DNA of 26,995 bases from JAUSNA01 sp964568885 (lineage in GTDB: Bacteria; Patescibacteriota; Microgenomatia; Levybacterales; GWA1-39-11): positions 1 to 26,995 of the forward strand of contig CAZMSF010000015.1 of the NCBI GenBank assembly GCA_964568885.1, read 5' to 3'. A program made the translations under genes and the position numbers. Below are positions 7,079-15,310 of this stretch, piece by piece. Position 1 is the stretch's first letter; every line of letters begins with the position of its first letter. The notes below the pieces were generated by a model. It ran no database searches. It saw only the letters and a list, made by a program, of their open reading frames with translations, and was not told the DNA's origin.

Positions 7079-8232
7079 GTACGGTTAGTAAAACAAAGAG
7101 AAAAAAAATATATGAATGGCTTTTTTTGTTGCTTGTCGTAATTTTTTTTGCTAATTTATTATTTAGAATTTTTCAGTATAAAGATAATTATTTGAAGAAA
7201 TTCGATGGTGCTTACTGGGAGCATCGCTATCAAATATCACAATGGGTTGTTCCCAACTCCAAAAGCTCAATAGGTGATGATGGTCTTTATGCATATGCCG
7301 GATATAAATATGTGTTTTTTGGCATGAACCCCATTCTTAATAGCGCGGAGGTTCCGCCATTGGGAAAATATCTGATAGGTGTCACGATTGCAGTTTTTAA
7401 TAACCAAAATATATTTGGACTTTTAACCGGTATTTCTTCTCTTTTTGCCTTTTATCTTCTAAACCTTTTACTCTTTAAAAAGAAACTTATTGCTTTTCTT
7501 CCAATTTTTGTTTTTTCACTGGAGCCTCTTTTTTGGGAACAACTCCAAGCGAATTATCTCGATCTTCTTTATCTGACATTTCTGTTTATGAGTTTTTATT
7601 TTGTTATAAAAAGGAAATATTTTTTCTCCACTTTTTTTATCGGATGTTTTGCTGCAACGAAGTTTCCGCCAACTTCAATTTTTGTTGCCTTATCGGTTTT
7701 TGTGTATGTTTTTGTTCACCAACGTAAAGATATGACAAAGCTTTTGATGTCGTTTTCATTGTGGCCATTGGTTTTCGTCATATCATATACAAGGTTTTTT
7801 ATGCTTGGTAATGGACCAATTGCATTTCTTAAGGTTCTCAAATACTTTATTCACTACTATCAAATCGGGGTCAAATCCGAAAATCACACAATGGTTTTTG
7901 ACCTATTATTGAAGGGCAAATGGGCGACATGGTGGGGTGGTGGTGTCTTAAATGTACCCGAATGGAGTATCTTGTGGCCGTTAGCATTTCTACTTACAAT
8001 ACTATCGGTTGGTTGTTACCGAAAAATTTTAAAAGGTCCTTTTTTACTTATTTTTAGTTGGATAATCCTCTATCTAGGGTTTCTTATCATAATCCCCGTA
8101 GCCCCGCGTTATTTGCTACTATTGTTGCCTTTTCTGTATAATATTTCAGTATGGGTTTTATCCGAAGGTATCAATATGAAATACTTGCGACGCTCGGGAT
8201 TCTTTCGCTCTATTTTTTCCTCCGCCTCATAA
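7075..8232 (+). CDS. PMT-type GT-C glycosyltransferase (GT39-like)
   Basis: This 385-residue polytopic membrane protein has a basic N-terminus, a first helix (about residues 15-32), then an outer loop with IGDDGLYAYAGYKYV (Asp68-Asp69) and EVPPLGKYLIG, the PPLGK element characteristic of protein O-mannosyltransferase relatives. It would transfer a polyprenyl-phosphate sugar to an outer-face acceptor. It is shorter than the other PMT-type proteins here and lacks a sizeable C-terminal soluble domain. ATG 7075 overlaps the upstream stop as ATGA. Its last 82 bases overlap the next gene in another frame, and that gene appears to have a promoter inside this one. A late frameshift that removed a C-terminal part cannot be excluded. 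Confidence 0.75.
   Translation: MSTVSKTKRKKIYEWLFLLLVVIFFANLLFRIFQYKDNYLKKFDGAYWEHRYQISQWVVPNSKSSIGDDGLYAYAGYKYVFFGMNPILNSAEVPPLGKYLIGVTIAVFNNQNIFGLLTGISSLFAFYLLNLLLFKKKLIAFLPIFVFSLEPLFWEQLQANYLDLLYLTFLFMSFYFVIKRKYFFSTFFIGCFAATKFPPTSIFVALSVFVYVFVHQRKDMTKLLMSFSLWPLVFVISYTRFFMLGNGPIAFLKVLKYFIHYYQIGVKSENHTMVFDLLLKGKWATWWGGGVLNVPEWSILWPLAFLLTILSVGCYRKILKGPFLLIFSWIILYLGFLIIIPVAPRYLLLLLPFLYNISVWVLSEGINMKYLRRSGFFRSIFSSAS
8113..8142 (+). promoter_or_regulatory. Internal promoter for the GT-C gene at 8151
   Basis: TTGCTA (8113-8118), an 18-base spacer, then a perfect TATAAT (8137-8142), eight bases before ATG 8151. It lies inside the 3' end of the preceding coding region and gives a reason for the 82-base overlap of the two genes. 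Confidence 0.5.
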
Positions 8233-9844
8233 ATATCGCCGGTCTTCCAATTTTTACCGATGAGGCGATTTATGTCAGGTGGTCACAAATTGCTCTCCAT
8301 GATGCGAGTTGGCGTTTTATCTCTCTTACTGATGGCAAACAACCTTTGTTTACATGGGTGGCAATGGTTCTGATGAAATTCATCCACGATCCTCTTCTTG
8401 CGGGACGTATGGTATCGGTATTGGGAGGGGTTGGAAGTGTCGTTGGAATTTGGTTCGTGACCTATGAGTTGTTCAAGAATAAATGGACTGCATATATTTC
8501 ATCTCTTGTGTACGTCTGTTTTCCATTTGCGCAGGTATACAACAGAATGGCTCTTTACGATTCACTGTCGGGTGCATTTACATTGTGGGCCCTGTATTTT
8601 GCAATAGTTCTTGTGAGAAGAATAAGGCTTGATACTGCGTACACATTGGGATTTGCCATCGGTCTTGGTGCGCTTAATAAGAGCACGAATTTCTTTAGCA
8701 TGTACCTCCTACCGATAACGGTTTTATTGTTTGATTTTTCGAAAAAGGGCAGAACGACAAGATTTCTGAAATGGGTAGCGCTCGCCGGGGTTGCAGTTAT
8801 CATTGCGCAGGGAATGTATGCGATATTACGACTGTCTCCGCTTTTTCATATGGTTACAGAAAAGAATGCCTTATTCATCTATCCTTTCTCGGAATGGAAA
8901 AACCATCCTTTCGATTTTTTCATCGGTGATCTTTTTGGAATGACTCATTGGCTATGGGAGTATCTCAAACTTCCGTACATAGCTCTTATTATTCTTGCCT
9001 TCCGTTCCAAAGTTTTTTTGAAAGAAAAAATTTTGTTGTTTCTTTTTTTTCTACTTCCATTTANNNNNNNNNNNNNNNNNNNNNNNNNNNNNNNNNNNNN
9101 NNNNNNNNNNNNNNNNNNNNNNNNNNNNNNNNNNNNNNNNNNNNNNNNNNNNNNNNNNNNNNNAAAGTTTTTTTGAAAGAAAAAATTTTGTTGTTTCTTT
9201 TTTTTCTACTTCCATTTATTGCTCTTGCATTATTTGCAAGAATACTTTTCCCACGGTTTATTTTCTTTATGACCTTGTCGCTTCTTCCTCTGGTTGCGGT
9301 CGGTATTGTCGATGGTGTAATGTTGAGTTTTAAGCTGTTAAAAAAACAACATGATAATACAATTTTAAAGACGGTACAGACTGCAATTATTTTAGTTGTT
9401 CTATTGTTTTATCCATTGTACGTTTCTTACAGCTTCGCCATAGATCCGGTAAATGCTGCAATTGCAAATCCCGATAGGGCACAATACGTTAACCATTGGA
9501 CAGCCGGCTGGGGAGTTAATGAAAGTGTTGCGTATCTCAGAGAAGAAGCTGCGAATAACAAAATTTATGTCGGAACCGAGGGCACATTTGGACTGCTCCC
9601 TTTTGCTCTTGAAATGTATTTGGTAGATAATCCCAACGTTACCATAAAAGGTTTTTGGCCGGTAGAAAACAACCTTCCCACAGAATTGGTATCCGCTTCA
9701 AAAAAAATGGCAACATATATGATATTTTATCAGCCCAATAATGTGAATCCTCCCCAAGCCGAACATTTGGAGCTCGTACAAAAGACAAGAGAAGGGAATA
9801 GCAAATATTATTACCGTTTATATAAAGTAGTAGGCTTCAAGTAA
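8151..9844 (+). CDS. PMT-type GT-C glycosyltransferase, interrupted only by a false scaffold gap
   Basis: The N-terminus has one helix, then IFTDEAIYVRW with Asp37-Glu38, the acidic pair of GT39/GT83 enzymes, followed by GKQPLFTW. Many hydrophobic segments and a soluble C-terminal part follow. It would use a polyprenyl-phosphate sugar on the outer membrane face. As written, 100 N at 9064-9163 break the frame: the left part is in the frame of 8151 and the right part in the frame of 9164. Both sides of the gap carry the same 55 bases, and both translate to KVFLKEKILLFLFFLLPF. Collapsing the duplicate (8151-9008 joined to 9164-9844) gives one unbroken 512-residue protein, a normal length for the family. 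It ends two bases before the next GTG start. Automated annotation would wrongly call two fragments. Confidence 0.82.
9009..9218. repeat. Identical 55-base sequence on both sides of the scaffold gap
   Basis: Positions 9009-9063 and 9164-9218 are identical over 55 bases, including all homopolymer lengths (seven T, six A, eight T). The copies end and begin exactly at the N run. This is the signature of two contigs sharing an end overlap that the scaffolder did not merge, not a genomic repeat. Confidence 0.9.
9064..9163. other. Assembly gap (100 N), probably spurious
   Basis: Exactly 100 N, a placeholder length. The flanking 55-base identity indicates a negative gap: removing 155 bases restores an open reading frame. 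Confidence 0.95.
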
Positions 9845-9846
9845 CT

Positions 9847-11352
9847 GTGGGACGCTTTTCTACAACAATCATTTTTTTCCTATTAATCCTTATAATAGTA
9901 GTGCCTGTTGTAATTCCGTATTTTCATGCCGGTTACTTTCCGACTCACGATGGGGAGTGGGCGGTAGTAAGACTTGGGGATATGTTCCGCCAACTCAAGG
10001 ATATGCAATTCCCCCCCCGTTATAGCGGAGCTCTGAACTTCGGCTACGGTTATCCTCTCTTCAATTTTACATATCCTTTTCCTTATTATTTAGGGGTTAT
10101 CTTTTATTTACCGGTAAAGAGTTTTGTTTTGAGCATTAAAACAATTTTTGTATTAAGTGTTTTCCTTTCTTCAATTTTTATGTACATGGCATCATCTGCC
10201 TTGTGGAAAAACAGATTGGCGGGTGTGGTTTCCGCCATATTATACATATATTTGCCCTACAGGATGGTGGATCTGTATGTGCGGGGGTCGATTGGCGAGA
10301 GCATGGCTTTTGCATTATTTCCCCTGATACTGTATTTATGTCTCAAGCTTTTCGAGTCTCCATTTGCCAGATTTCCGGTTGTGCTACTTTCTTTTATGAT
10401 TGCTGTTCTTGTTATGACACACAACATAATGACAATACTTTTTTTACCGGTCCTTGTTGGGTTTGTTCTTGTACGGATTATTTCCGAGAAAAGATGGGAT
10501 GTTTTTCAATCCTTTTTTCTTTGTCTTTTTTTGGGAGCTGCGCTTTCATCCTTTTTCTGGTTTCCCGCACTTTTTGAAAAAGGGAATATACTACTTTCAA
10601 AAATTCCAATTGCAGACCGTAATCTGTATTTTGTGAAGCCTTTACAACTTCTTATTCCCTCTTGGGGTTATGCCCCACCAACCGAGACTGGTGGGTTTTC
10701 ATACCAACTTGGAATTCCTCAAATTCTGGTAATCGTTTCTATAGTCTTAATTCTATGCCAATCTCTCGCAAAGCAAAGACTGAATTTGACACCGGCAAAA
10801 TTTTACGCACTTCTTCTTGTAATAATTTATGGAATATGTTTGGTCATGATGTTTTCATTTACCTCATTCGTCTGGCATCTCCCTCTACTTAAAGAAATAA
10901 ATTATCCGTGGACTCTGCTTTCTCAATTGGGTTTTATAACGGCACTTGTCGCCGGCTTTTTGGTAATACAGCATAAATTCATCAAATATTTTGTTCTTGT
11001 TCTTTGTGTTATTTCTGTTGTTTTGGTATTTCCCTATTCTCGTCCGAAAGAATTTGTAAATCGGGGTGATCAATTTTATCTTACGAATGAGGCAACAACG
11101 ACCAGTTCCTCAGAGCTGATGCCTTTATGGGCAAAGGATAAACCAAATGAGCATTTCAAAGACAAGGTAGAGGTGTTGTCGGGAAACGCTAATATTTCNN
11201 NNNNNNNNNNNNNNNNNNNNNNNNNNNNNNNNNNNNNNNNNNNNNNNNNNNNNNNNNNNNNNNNNNNNNNNNNNNNNNNNNNNNNNNNNNNNNNNNNNGT
11301 TCTTGTAATTGCATTTATTTTATTGCGGCCTATTCTTCTTTTTAAATCATGA
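9847..11352 (+). CDS. PTPS_related (PF10131) polytopic membrane protein, first of two, with a gap near the C-terminus
   Basis: This large membrane protein begins with a helix, then an outer loop with FPTHDGEWAVVRLGDMF, PPRYSGALNFGYGYPLFNF and a PYYLG helix. That is the pattern of the '6-pyruvoyl-tetrahydropterin synthase-related' membrane family; despite the name, no pterin enzyme is implied, and members look like GT-C-type proteins. About twelve hydrophobic segments are visible. GTG 9847 follows the upstream stop by two bases. The 100 N at 11199-11298 fall in the C-terminal outer domain. The right side resumes in a compatible frame with a final helix and stop. By alignment to the adjacent paralogue about 59 codons are missing, so the real length is nearer 527 residues than the literal 501. 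The stop overlaps the paralogue's start as ATGA. Confidence 0.8.
   Translation: MGRFSTTIIFFLLILIIVVPVVIPYFHAGYFPTHDGEWAVVRLGDMFRQLKDMQFPPRYSGALNFGYGYPLFNFTYPFPYYLGVIFYLPVKSFVLSIKTIFVLSVFLSSIFMYMASSALWKNRLAGVVSAILYIYLPYRMVDLYVRGSIGESMAFALFPLILYLCLKLFESPFARFPVVLLSFMIAVLVMTHNIMTILFLPVLVGFVLVRIISEKRWDVFQSFFLCLFLGAALSSFFWFPALFEKGNILLSKIPIADRNLYFVKPLQLLIPSWGYAPPTETGGFSYQLGIPQILVIVSIVLILCQSLAKQRLNLTPAKFYALLLVIIYGICLVMMFSFTSFVWHLPLLKEINYPWTLLSQLGFITALVAGFLVIQHKFIKYFVLVLCVISVVLVFPYSRPKEFVNRGDQFYLTNEATTTSSSELMPLWAKDKPNEHFKDKVEVLSGNANIXXXXXXXXXXXXXXXXXXXXXXXXXXXXXXXXXXVLVIAFILLRPILLFKS
11199..11298. other. Assembly gap (100 N), real missing sequence
   Basis: Exactly 100 N. The flanks share no visible overlap. 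Comparison with the paralogue encoded from 11349 suggests about 180 missing bases that encode an outer-domain segment with a YFPxWxAY-like motif. Confidence 0.9.
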
Positions 11353-13070
11353 AAAATATTTCAGCTGTTATATACGGTTTGTTTATTATCACATTGTCTT
11401 TATTTACCTTCCTCCCATTATTGAACTCCGGATTTTTTAATTTTCATGATAATACACAAGTAGTCCGTGTTTTTGAGATGGGAAATTCTTTATCCTCGGG
11501 AATGTTCCCCGTGAGGTGGATAGATGGGCTCGGCTATGGATACGGATATCCGATTTTTAATTTTTATGGACCCCTCCCGTATTATATAGGAGGTATACTT
11601 TCTCTTGTTGGATTTGATGCACTTTTTGCAACGAAGACGATGTTTTTTGTAGGAATAGTGCTATCTGGCATCTCCATGTTCGTGTTTGCCCGTAGGATCT
11701 TTGGAGAGATAGCAGGAACAGTCTGTGGTATATTGTATGCATATTTTCCCTATCATGCGGTAAATATTTATGTAAGGGGTGCTGTCGGCGAGTTCTTTGC
11801 ATACGCATTTCTCCCCATATTTCTTCTTGGAATTTTCGGCTTAATGCAATCAGAGCAGAAGAGTGTTATCTCACCAAAAAATATAACTAACATTCTTGTT
11901 GTTGCTTGGGGACTTTTTCTTGTTGCCATTTCCCATAACCTGACATTGTTCATGCTCCTTTTATTATGTATTCCCCTTCTCTGTGCAATAACAATTGTTG
12001 CAAAGAACAAAAAAGTATTTTTCATAAGCGCCCTTATAGGTCTCTTGTTGGGCATAGCACTTTCTGCTTTTTATGTATTTCCTGCTTTTCTAGAAATGAA
12101 ATACACAAATGTATCCTCTCAAATCGGGGGAGGCGCAGACTTTCGTGACCACTTTGTGTGTGCTTCCCAATACTGGAATAGTCTATGGGGATATGGAGGT
12201 TCGGTAAAGGGATGCGTCGATGGGTTAAGTTTCAAACTTGGAAAATTCAATATACTCCTATTCGTTTCGTCTCTAATTTTCTTATGCATTTCGATATATA
12301 GACGGAACTGGAAAAAGGCTGAAAAAATTGCAATGATTGCCTTTATTCTTTCTGTTATCTCCATGTTTTTTACTCTCGAAATTTCTCAGACAGTATGGGA
12401 GGCAATTCCCTATATGCTGTACCTTCAATATCCGTGGCGGTTTATTAATTTCATCGGGATTTCTATGATTCTAGTGATAGGATACATGACAGCCAGGATA
12501 GGGGAGTTGTTTCCAAGAAAAATAGTATTGATTGCAGCAACAGTAATAATTGTAATGACAATTTTATCAAGTTATAAACTTTTTGTACCGCAACAGTATG
12601 TTAATTTTCCTTCACAATTCTACGTAAATGATAATTACATAAAATTCACAGTCTCAAAAATCTCAGACGAATATATGCCGCCTTCCTTTTCAGTTCCGCG
12701 AAGTGCCGGCGAGGTGCCAAGCAGGGAGTTATTTTTTGTCAATTCTGATGAGAGCACTGAAGTGCTTACAAATAAGGTTAATTACCTGAAATCCTCATTT
12801 GAAATTGAAAAAGATGGGGTTCTTCATATAAATAAAGCGTACTTTCCGGCATGGAAAGCGTATGAGAACGGAACAGAAATTCCAATTGTCCCGACACACA
12901 ACGGCATGAACGTTTCACTTCATAGTGGGAAAGGAATTTTTGAGTTAAAATTCAGACAGACGAATATAGAAATAATTGCAAACATAGTTAGCGTTCTGGC
13001 TTTTCTATTGTCTGTAGTGTCCATTTCAAAAGCATACTTACGCGCAAATTATCGAAAAAAAACGGTATAA
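11349..13070 (+). CDS. PTPS_related (PF10131) polytopic membrane protein, second of two
   Basis: This 573-residue membrane protein is paralogous to its upstream neighbour. After the first helix come FHDNTQVVRVFEMG, GMFPVRWIDGLGYGYGYP and FNFYGPLPYYIGG, the family hallmark of an acidic first loop and a GYGYP-FNFY segment. About twelve hydrophobic segments are followed by an outer C-terminal domain with KAYFPAWKAYENGTEIPI (a beta-sandwich-like motif also seen at the end of the YfhO-family protein at 19099) and a last helix with a basic tail. The likely role is glycan transfer or assembly on the outer face; this comes from fold and context, not from a known reaction. ATG 11349 overlaps the preceding stop. 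Unlike its neighbour it is complete, so it serves as the template for the missing piece. Confidence 0.82.
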   Translation: MKNISAVIYGLFIITLSLFTFLPLLNSGFFNFHDNTQVVRVFEMGNSLSSGMFPVRWIDGLGYGYGYPIFNFYGPLPYYIGGILSLVGFDALFATKTMFFVGIVLSGISMFVFARRIFGEIAGTVCGILYAYFPYHAVNIYVRGAVGEFFAYAFLPIFLLGIFGLMQSEQKSVISPKNITNILVVAWGLFLVAISHNLTLFMLLLLCIPLLCAITIVAKNKKVFFISALIGLLLGIALSAFYVFPAFLEMKYTNVSSQIGGGADFRDHFVCASQYWNSLWGYGGSVKGCVDGLSFKLGKFNILLFVSSLIFLCISIYRRNWKKAEKIAMIAFILSVISMFFTLEISQTVWEAIPYMLYLQYPWRFINFIGISMILVIGYMTARIGELFPRKIVLIAATVIIVMTILSSYKLFVPQQYVNFPSQFYVNDNYIKFTVSKISDEYMPPSFSVPRSAGEVPSRELFFVNSDESTEVLTNKVNYLKSSFEIEKDGVLHINKAYFPAWKAYENGTEIPIVPTHNGMNVSLHSGKGIFELKFRQTNIEIIANIVSVLAFLLSVVSISKAYLRANYRKKTV

Positions 13071-13071
13071 T
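13066..13071 (+). promoter_or_regulatory. Possible -10 element for the GT2 gene at 13091
   Basis: A perfect TATAAT overlaps the TAA stop of the preceding gene, 19 bases before ATG 13091. A second, weaker CATAAT (13080-13085) lies five bases before the ATG. No -35 is evident. Confidence 0.3.
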
Positions 13072-13090
13072 ACTTCAAGCATAATAAATT

Positions 13091-13804
13091 ATGGAGAACA
13101 AAATAGAGGAATTATCGGTATTTTTTCCTTTCTGGAACGAGGAGGAAAATGTCTCTTATGTCATTGAAAATGCAATACCTGTACTTAAAAGGTGTGCTTC
13201 AAAATGGGAAATACTCATTATTGATGATGGTTCGGCGGACAGAACATATCAGGAGGGTCTGAAGCTTGCTGAAAAATACAAAAATATTAGAGTTATCAGC
13301 CACAAGCCAAATAGAGGATACGGCGCGGCATTGAAAGAAGGCTTTCAGAATTCTCTATATGACATAATTGTTTTTACCGACGGTGACAGACAGTTCAACT
13401 TTGCAGAAATTGCGCAATTTATTAAAGAAATAAAATCCTCGGATATTGTAATCGGATTCAGAAAGAGAAGACGAGACAATATAGTGCGTCACATTCTCAT
13501 GAATCTTCTGAAATTGTGGGATTTTATCTTTTTTAGATTTTACTTTAAAGATATAGACTGCGGATTTAAGATGTTCAAGAAAGAAGCTCTGGAAAAAATC
13601 GGACCATTACGATCGGAAGGTGCGATGATTACAACCGAAATTCTAGCAAAGGCCACCAGAAAGAAGCTAAAAATAAGAGAAGTTGAGGTTAATCATTATC
13701 CTCGCGAATTTGGGGATCAGAGTGGAGCAAATTTAGCAGTTGTTATCAGGGCAATTCTTGAAAGCTTTATTCTTTGGTTTGATATCCTGAATAAAAGGAT
13801 TTGA
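13091..13804 (+). CDS. GT2 polyprenyl-phosphate sugar synthase, DPM1-like
   Basis: This 237-residue enzyme has the GT-A motifs FFPFWNEEEN (residues 11-20), IIDDGSADRT with Asp45-Asp46, and FTDGDRQFN with Asp97 and Asp99 (DxD metal site), then IDCGFKMFKKEAL and the acceptor-side segment VNHYPREFGDQSGAN. It lacks C-terminal membrane helices, as in the short soluble DPM1 class. It would make polyprenyl-phosphate mannose or glucose in the cytoplasm for the GT-C enzymes around it. It lies 20 bases after the PF10131 gene and 31 before the flippase. It is the second of three such enzymes in the window, and the sugar is unknown. Confidence 0.85.
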   Translation: MENKIEELSVFFPFWNEEENVSYVIENAIPVLKRCASKWEILIIDDGSADRTYQEGLKLAEKYKNIRVISHKPNRGYGAALKEGFQNSLYDIIVFTDGDRQFNFAEIAQFIKEIKSSDIVIGFRKRRRDNIVRHILMNLLKLWDFIFFRFYFKDIDCGFKMFKKEALEKIGPLRSEGAMITTEILAKATRKKLKIREVEVNHYPREFGDQSGANLAVVIRAILESFILWFDILNKRI

Positions 13805-13835
13805 TTGAAAATAGTGACGGGAAAAAATTTCTTCT

Positions 13836-15293
13836 ATGGACGAATTCGAATTACATGCTATCGCGACCAAATCCGTTAAGGGGGTCTTTGCGCTTGTATC
13901 CCGGTCATTTCTTCTTCAACTTTTGGGTCTTGCAACAAGTTTTATTTTAACCATTTTTCTTGACCCGGCGAGTTTTGGAATCTTTTTTGTTGTGTCGTCA
14001 ATAATTGTTTTCTTTAATTATTTCCAGGATATTGGTCTTGCCGCATCGCTTATTCAAAAAAAGGAAGAACCGACAAAAACTGAGCTTCAGACCGTTTTTG
14101 TCATGCAGCAAATATTAGTTCTTTTGCTTGTTGTCCCGGCACTCATTTTCACAAGCGCCATAGCACATTTTTATAAACTCAATGTTGATGGAGAAGTGTT
14201 GCTTGTTGCTCTTTTGATTTCATTTTTTCTTACGTCCCTCAGGACAATACCGACAGTACTTTTGGAAAGGAAGCTTGATTATGGCAAATTGGTCATCCCA
14301 CAAATACTGGAAAATTTGGCGTATAACGCATGTCTTATCATATTTGCCGTTATGGGTTTTAAAGTTGCCAGTTTTACTATAGCTGTCCTTGCGAGAAGTA
14401 TAATCGGCTTGGTTGCATTGTATATTATCCAACCATGGCCAATCGGTATTTCTTTTGATAGGAATTCATTAAAGAGACTCGTGTCTTTCGGAATTCCTTT
14501 TCAGGCAAACAGCATTCTTGCGCTATTTAAAGACGATTTCAGGACCATATATTTGGGTAAAGTGCTTCCAATCGCACAGCTTGGTTATATTGGTTTTGCA
14601 GAAAAGCTTGCATACCTCCCTCTCAGACTTGTTATGGACAATGTCATTAAAGTTACATTTCCTTCATTTGCGCGTCTCCAGACGGATAAGAATGCATTGC
14701 GACTTGCAATTGAAAAGTCCTTATTTCTTATTTGCTTTGCAATATTTCCTATAGCGGTTGGAATTATTAGCTATTCTCCATTTCTAATTCAATTCGTTCC
14801 TAAATATCAAAAATGGGAACCTGCCCTTGTTTCTGTGGTTTTCTTTTCTTTAGGAACCGTCCTATCTTCTATTTCAACACCATTAACGAATTTTCTTAAT
14901 GCAATAGGACGAGTAAAAATTACTCTGTACTTCATGATATTTTGGACCGCCGCAATTTGGATTCTGACACTCTTTCTTATTAAAGTTATGGGGTACAATG
15001 GCGTTTCGGCGGCTTCATTTTTCGTGTCTCTCACATCAATTGGTGTATTCATAATCTCTAAAAAATATGTTGAGTTTTCTGTCATCCGTCCGGTATATAA
15101 GCAATTCATTGCCGCAATTATTATGTACTTTTTTACGGTTTTTACTGCTTCATTCATTTCCTCCCTCCTTGTTATGATTCTATTTGGGTTTATTGCCGTC
15201 GGGGTTTACTTGGGAGCCCTTTTCCTTATTGCAAAAGATGAAGTAATTAAGACTACAAGATTTGTATTCAATTCAGTGCGCAGCAAAAGTTAA
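13836..15293 (+). CDS. Wzx/MOP-superfamily oligosaccharide flippase
   Basis: This 485-residue membrane protein has about twelve to fourteen hydrophobic segments. The N-terminus (KGVFALVSRSFLLQLLG, then FLDPASFGIFFVVSS and FQDIGLAASLIQKKE) matches the polysaccharide-export flippases related to WzxC/RfbX, and the length is typical. It would move a lipid-linked oligosaccharide from the inner to the outer face. The mid-protein segment ISFDRNSLKRLVSFGIPFQ starts the second half of the fold. It lies between a DPM1-like enzyme and three soluble GT2 enzymes that could build its cargo. ATG 13836 has no clear Shine-Dalgarno or -10 element. No O-antigen polymerase or ligase is next to it. Confidence 0.88.
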   Translation: MDEFELHAIATKSVKGVFALVSRSFLLQLLGLATSFILTIFLDPASFGIFFVVSSIIVFFNYFQDIGLAASLIQKKEEPTKTELQTVFVMQQILVLLLVVPALIFTSAIAHFYKLNVDGEVLLVALLISFFLTSLRTIPTVLLERKLDYGKLVIPQILENLAYNACLIIFAVMGFKVASFTIAVLARSIIGLVALYIIQPWPIGISFDRNSLKRLVSFGIPFQANSILALFKDDFRTIYLGKVLPIAQLGYIGFAEKLAYLPLRLVMDNVIKVTFPSFARLQTDKNALRLAIEKSLFLICFAIFPIAVGIISYSPFLIQFVPKYQKWEPALVSVVFFSLGTVLSSISTPLTNFLNAIGRVKITLYFMIFWTAAIWILTLFLIKVMGYNGVSAASFFVSLTSIGVFIISKKYVEFSVIRPVYKQFIAAIIMYFFTVFTASFISSLLVMILFGFIAVGVYLGALFLIAKDEVIKTTRFVFNSVRSKS

Positions 15294-15295
15294 TT

Positions 15296-15304
15296 TGATA
15301 CACT
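15296..15304 (+). promoter_or_regulatory. Extended -10 promoter for the GT2 gene at 15311, leaderless spacing
   Basis: TGATACACT is TGn plus TACACT (four of six matches, keeping the TA and final T). It ends six bases before ATG 15311, in the 17-base gap after the flippase stop. Confidence 0.4.
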
Positions 15305-15310
15305 TATGTT

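Noticed and set aside
9009..9218. A real tandem repeat or duplicated gene segment in the GT-C gene
   Set aside because: The copies end and start exactly at the N run and are identical to the base, as expected for unmerged contig ends.
9064..9844. Frameshifted pseudogene at 8151-9844
   Set aside because: The frame change comes only from the 100 N; collapsing the 55-base overlap restores a normal-length protein.
9847..13070. Pterin (queuosine or biopterin) biosynthesis enzymes, as the family name suggests
   Set aside because: Both proteins are polytopic membrane proteins without the zinc-binding histidines or catalytic motifs of 6-pyruvoyl-tetrahydropterin synthase; the name is historical.
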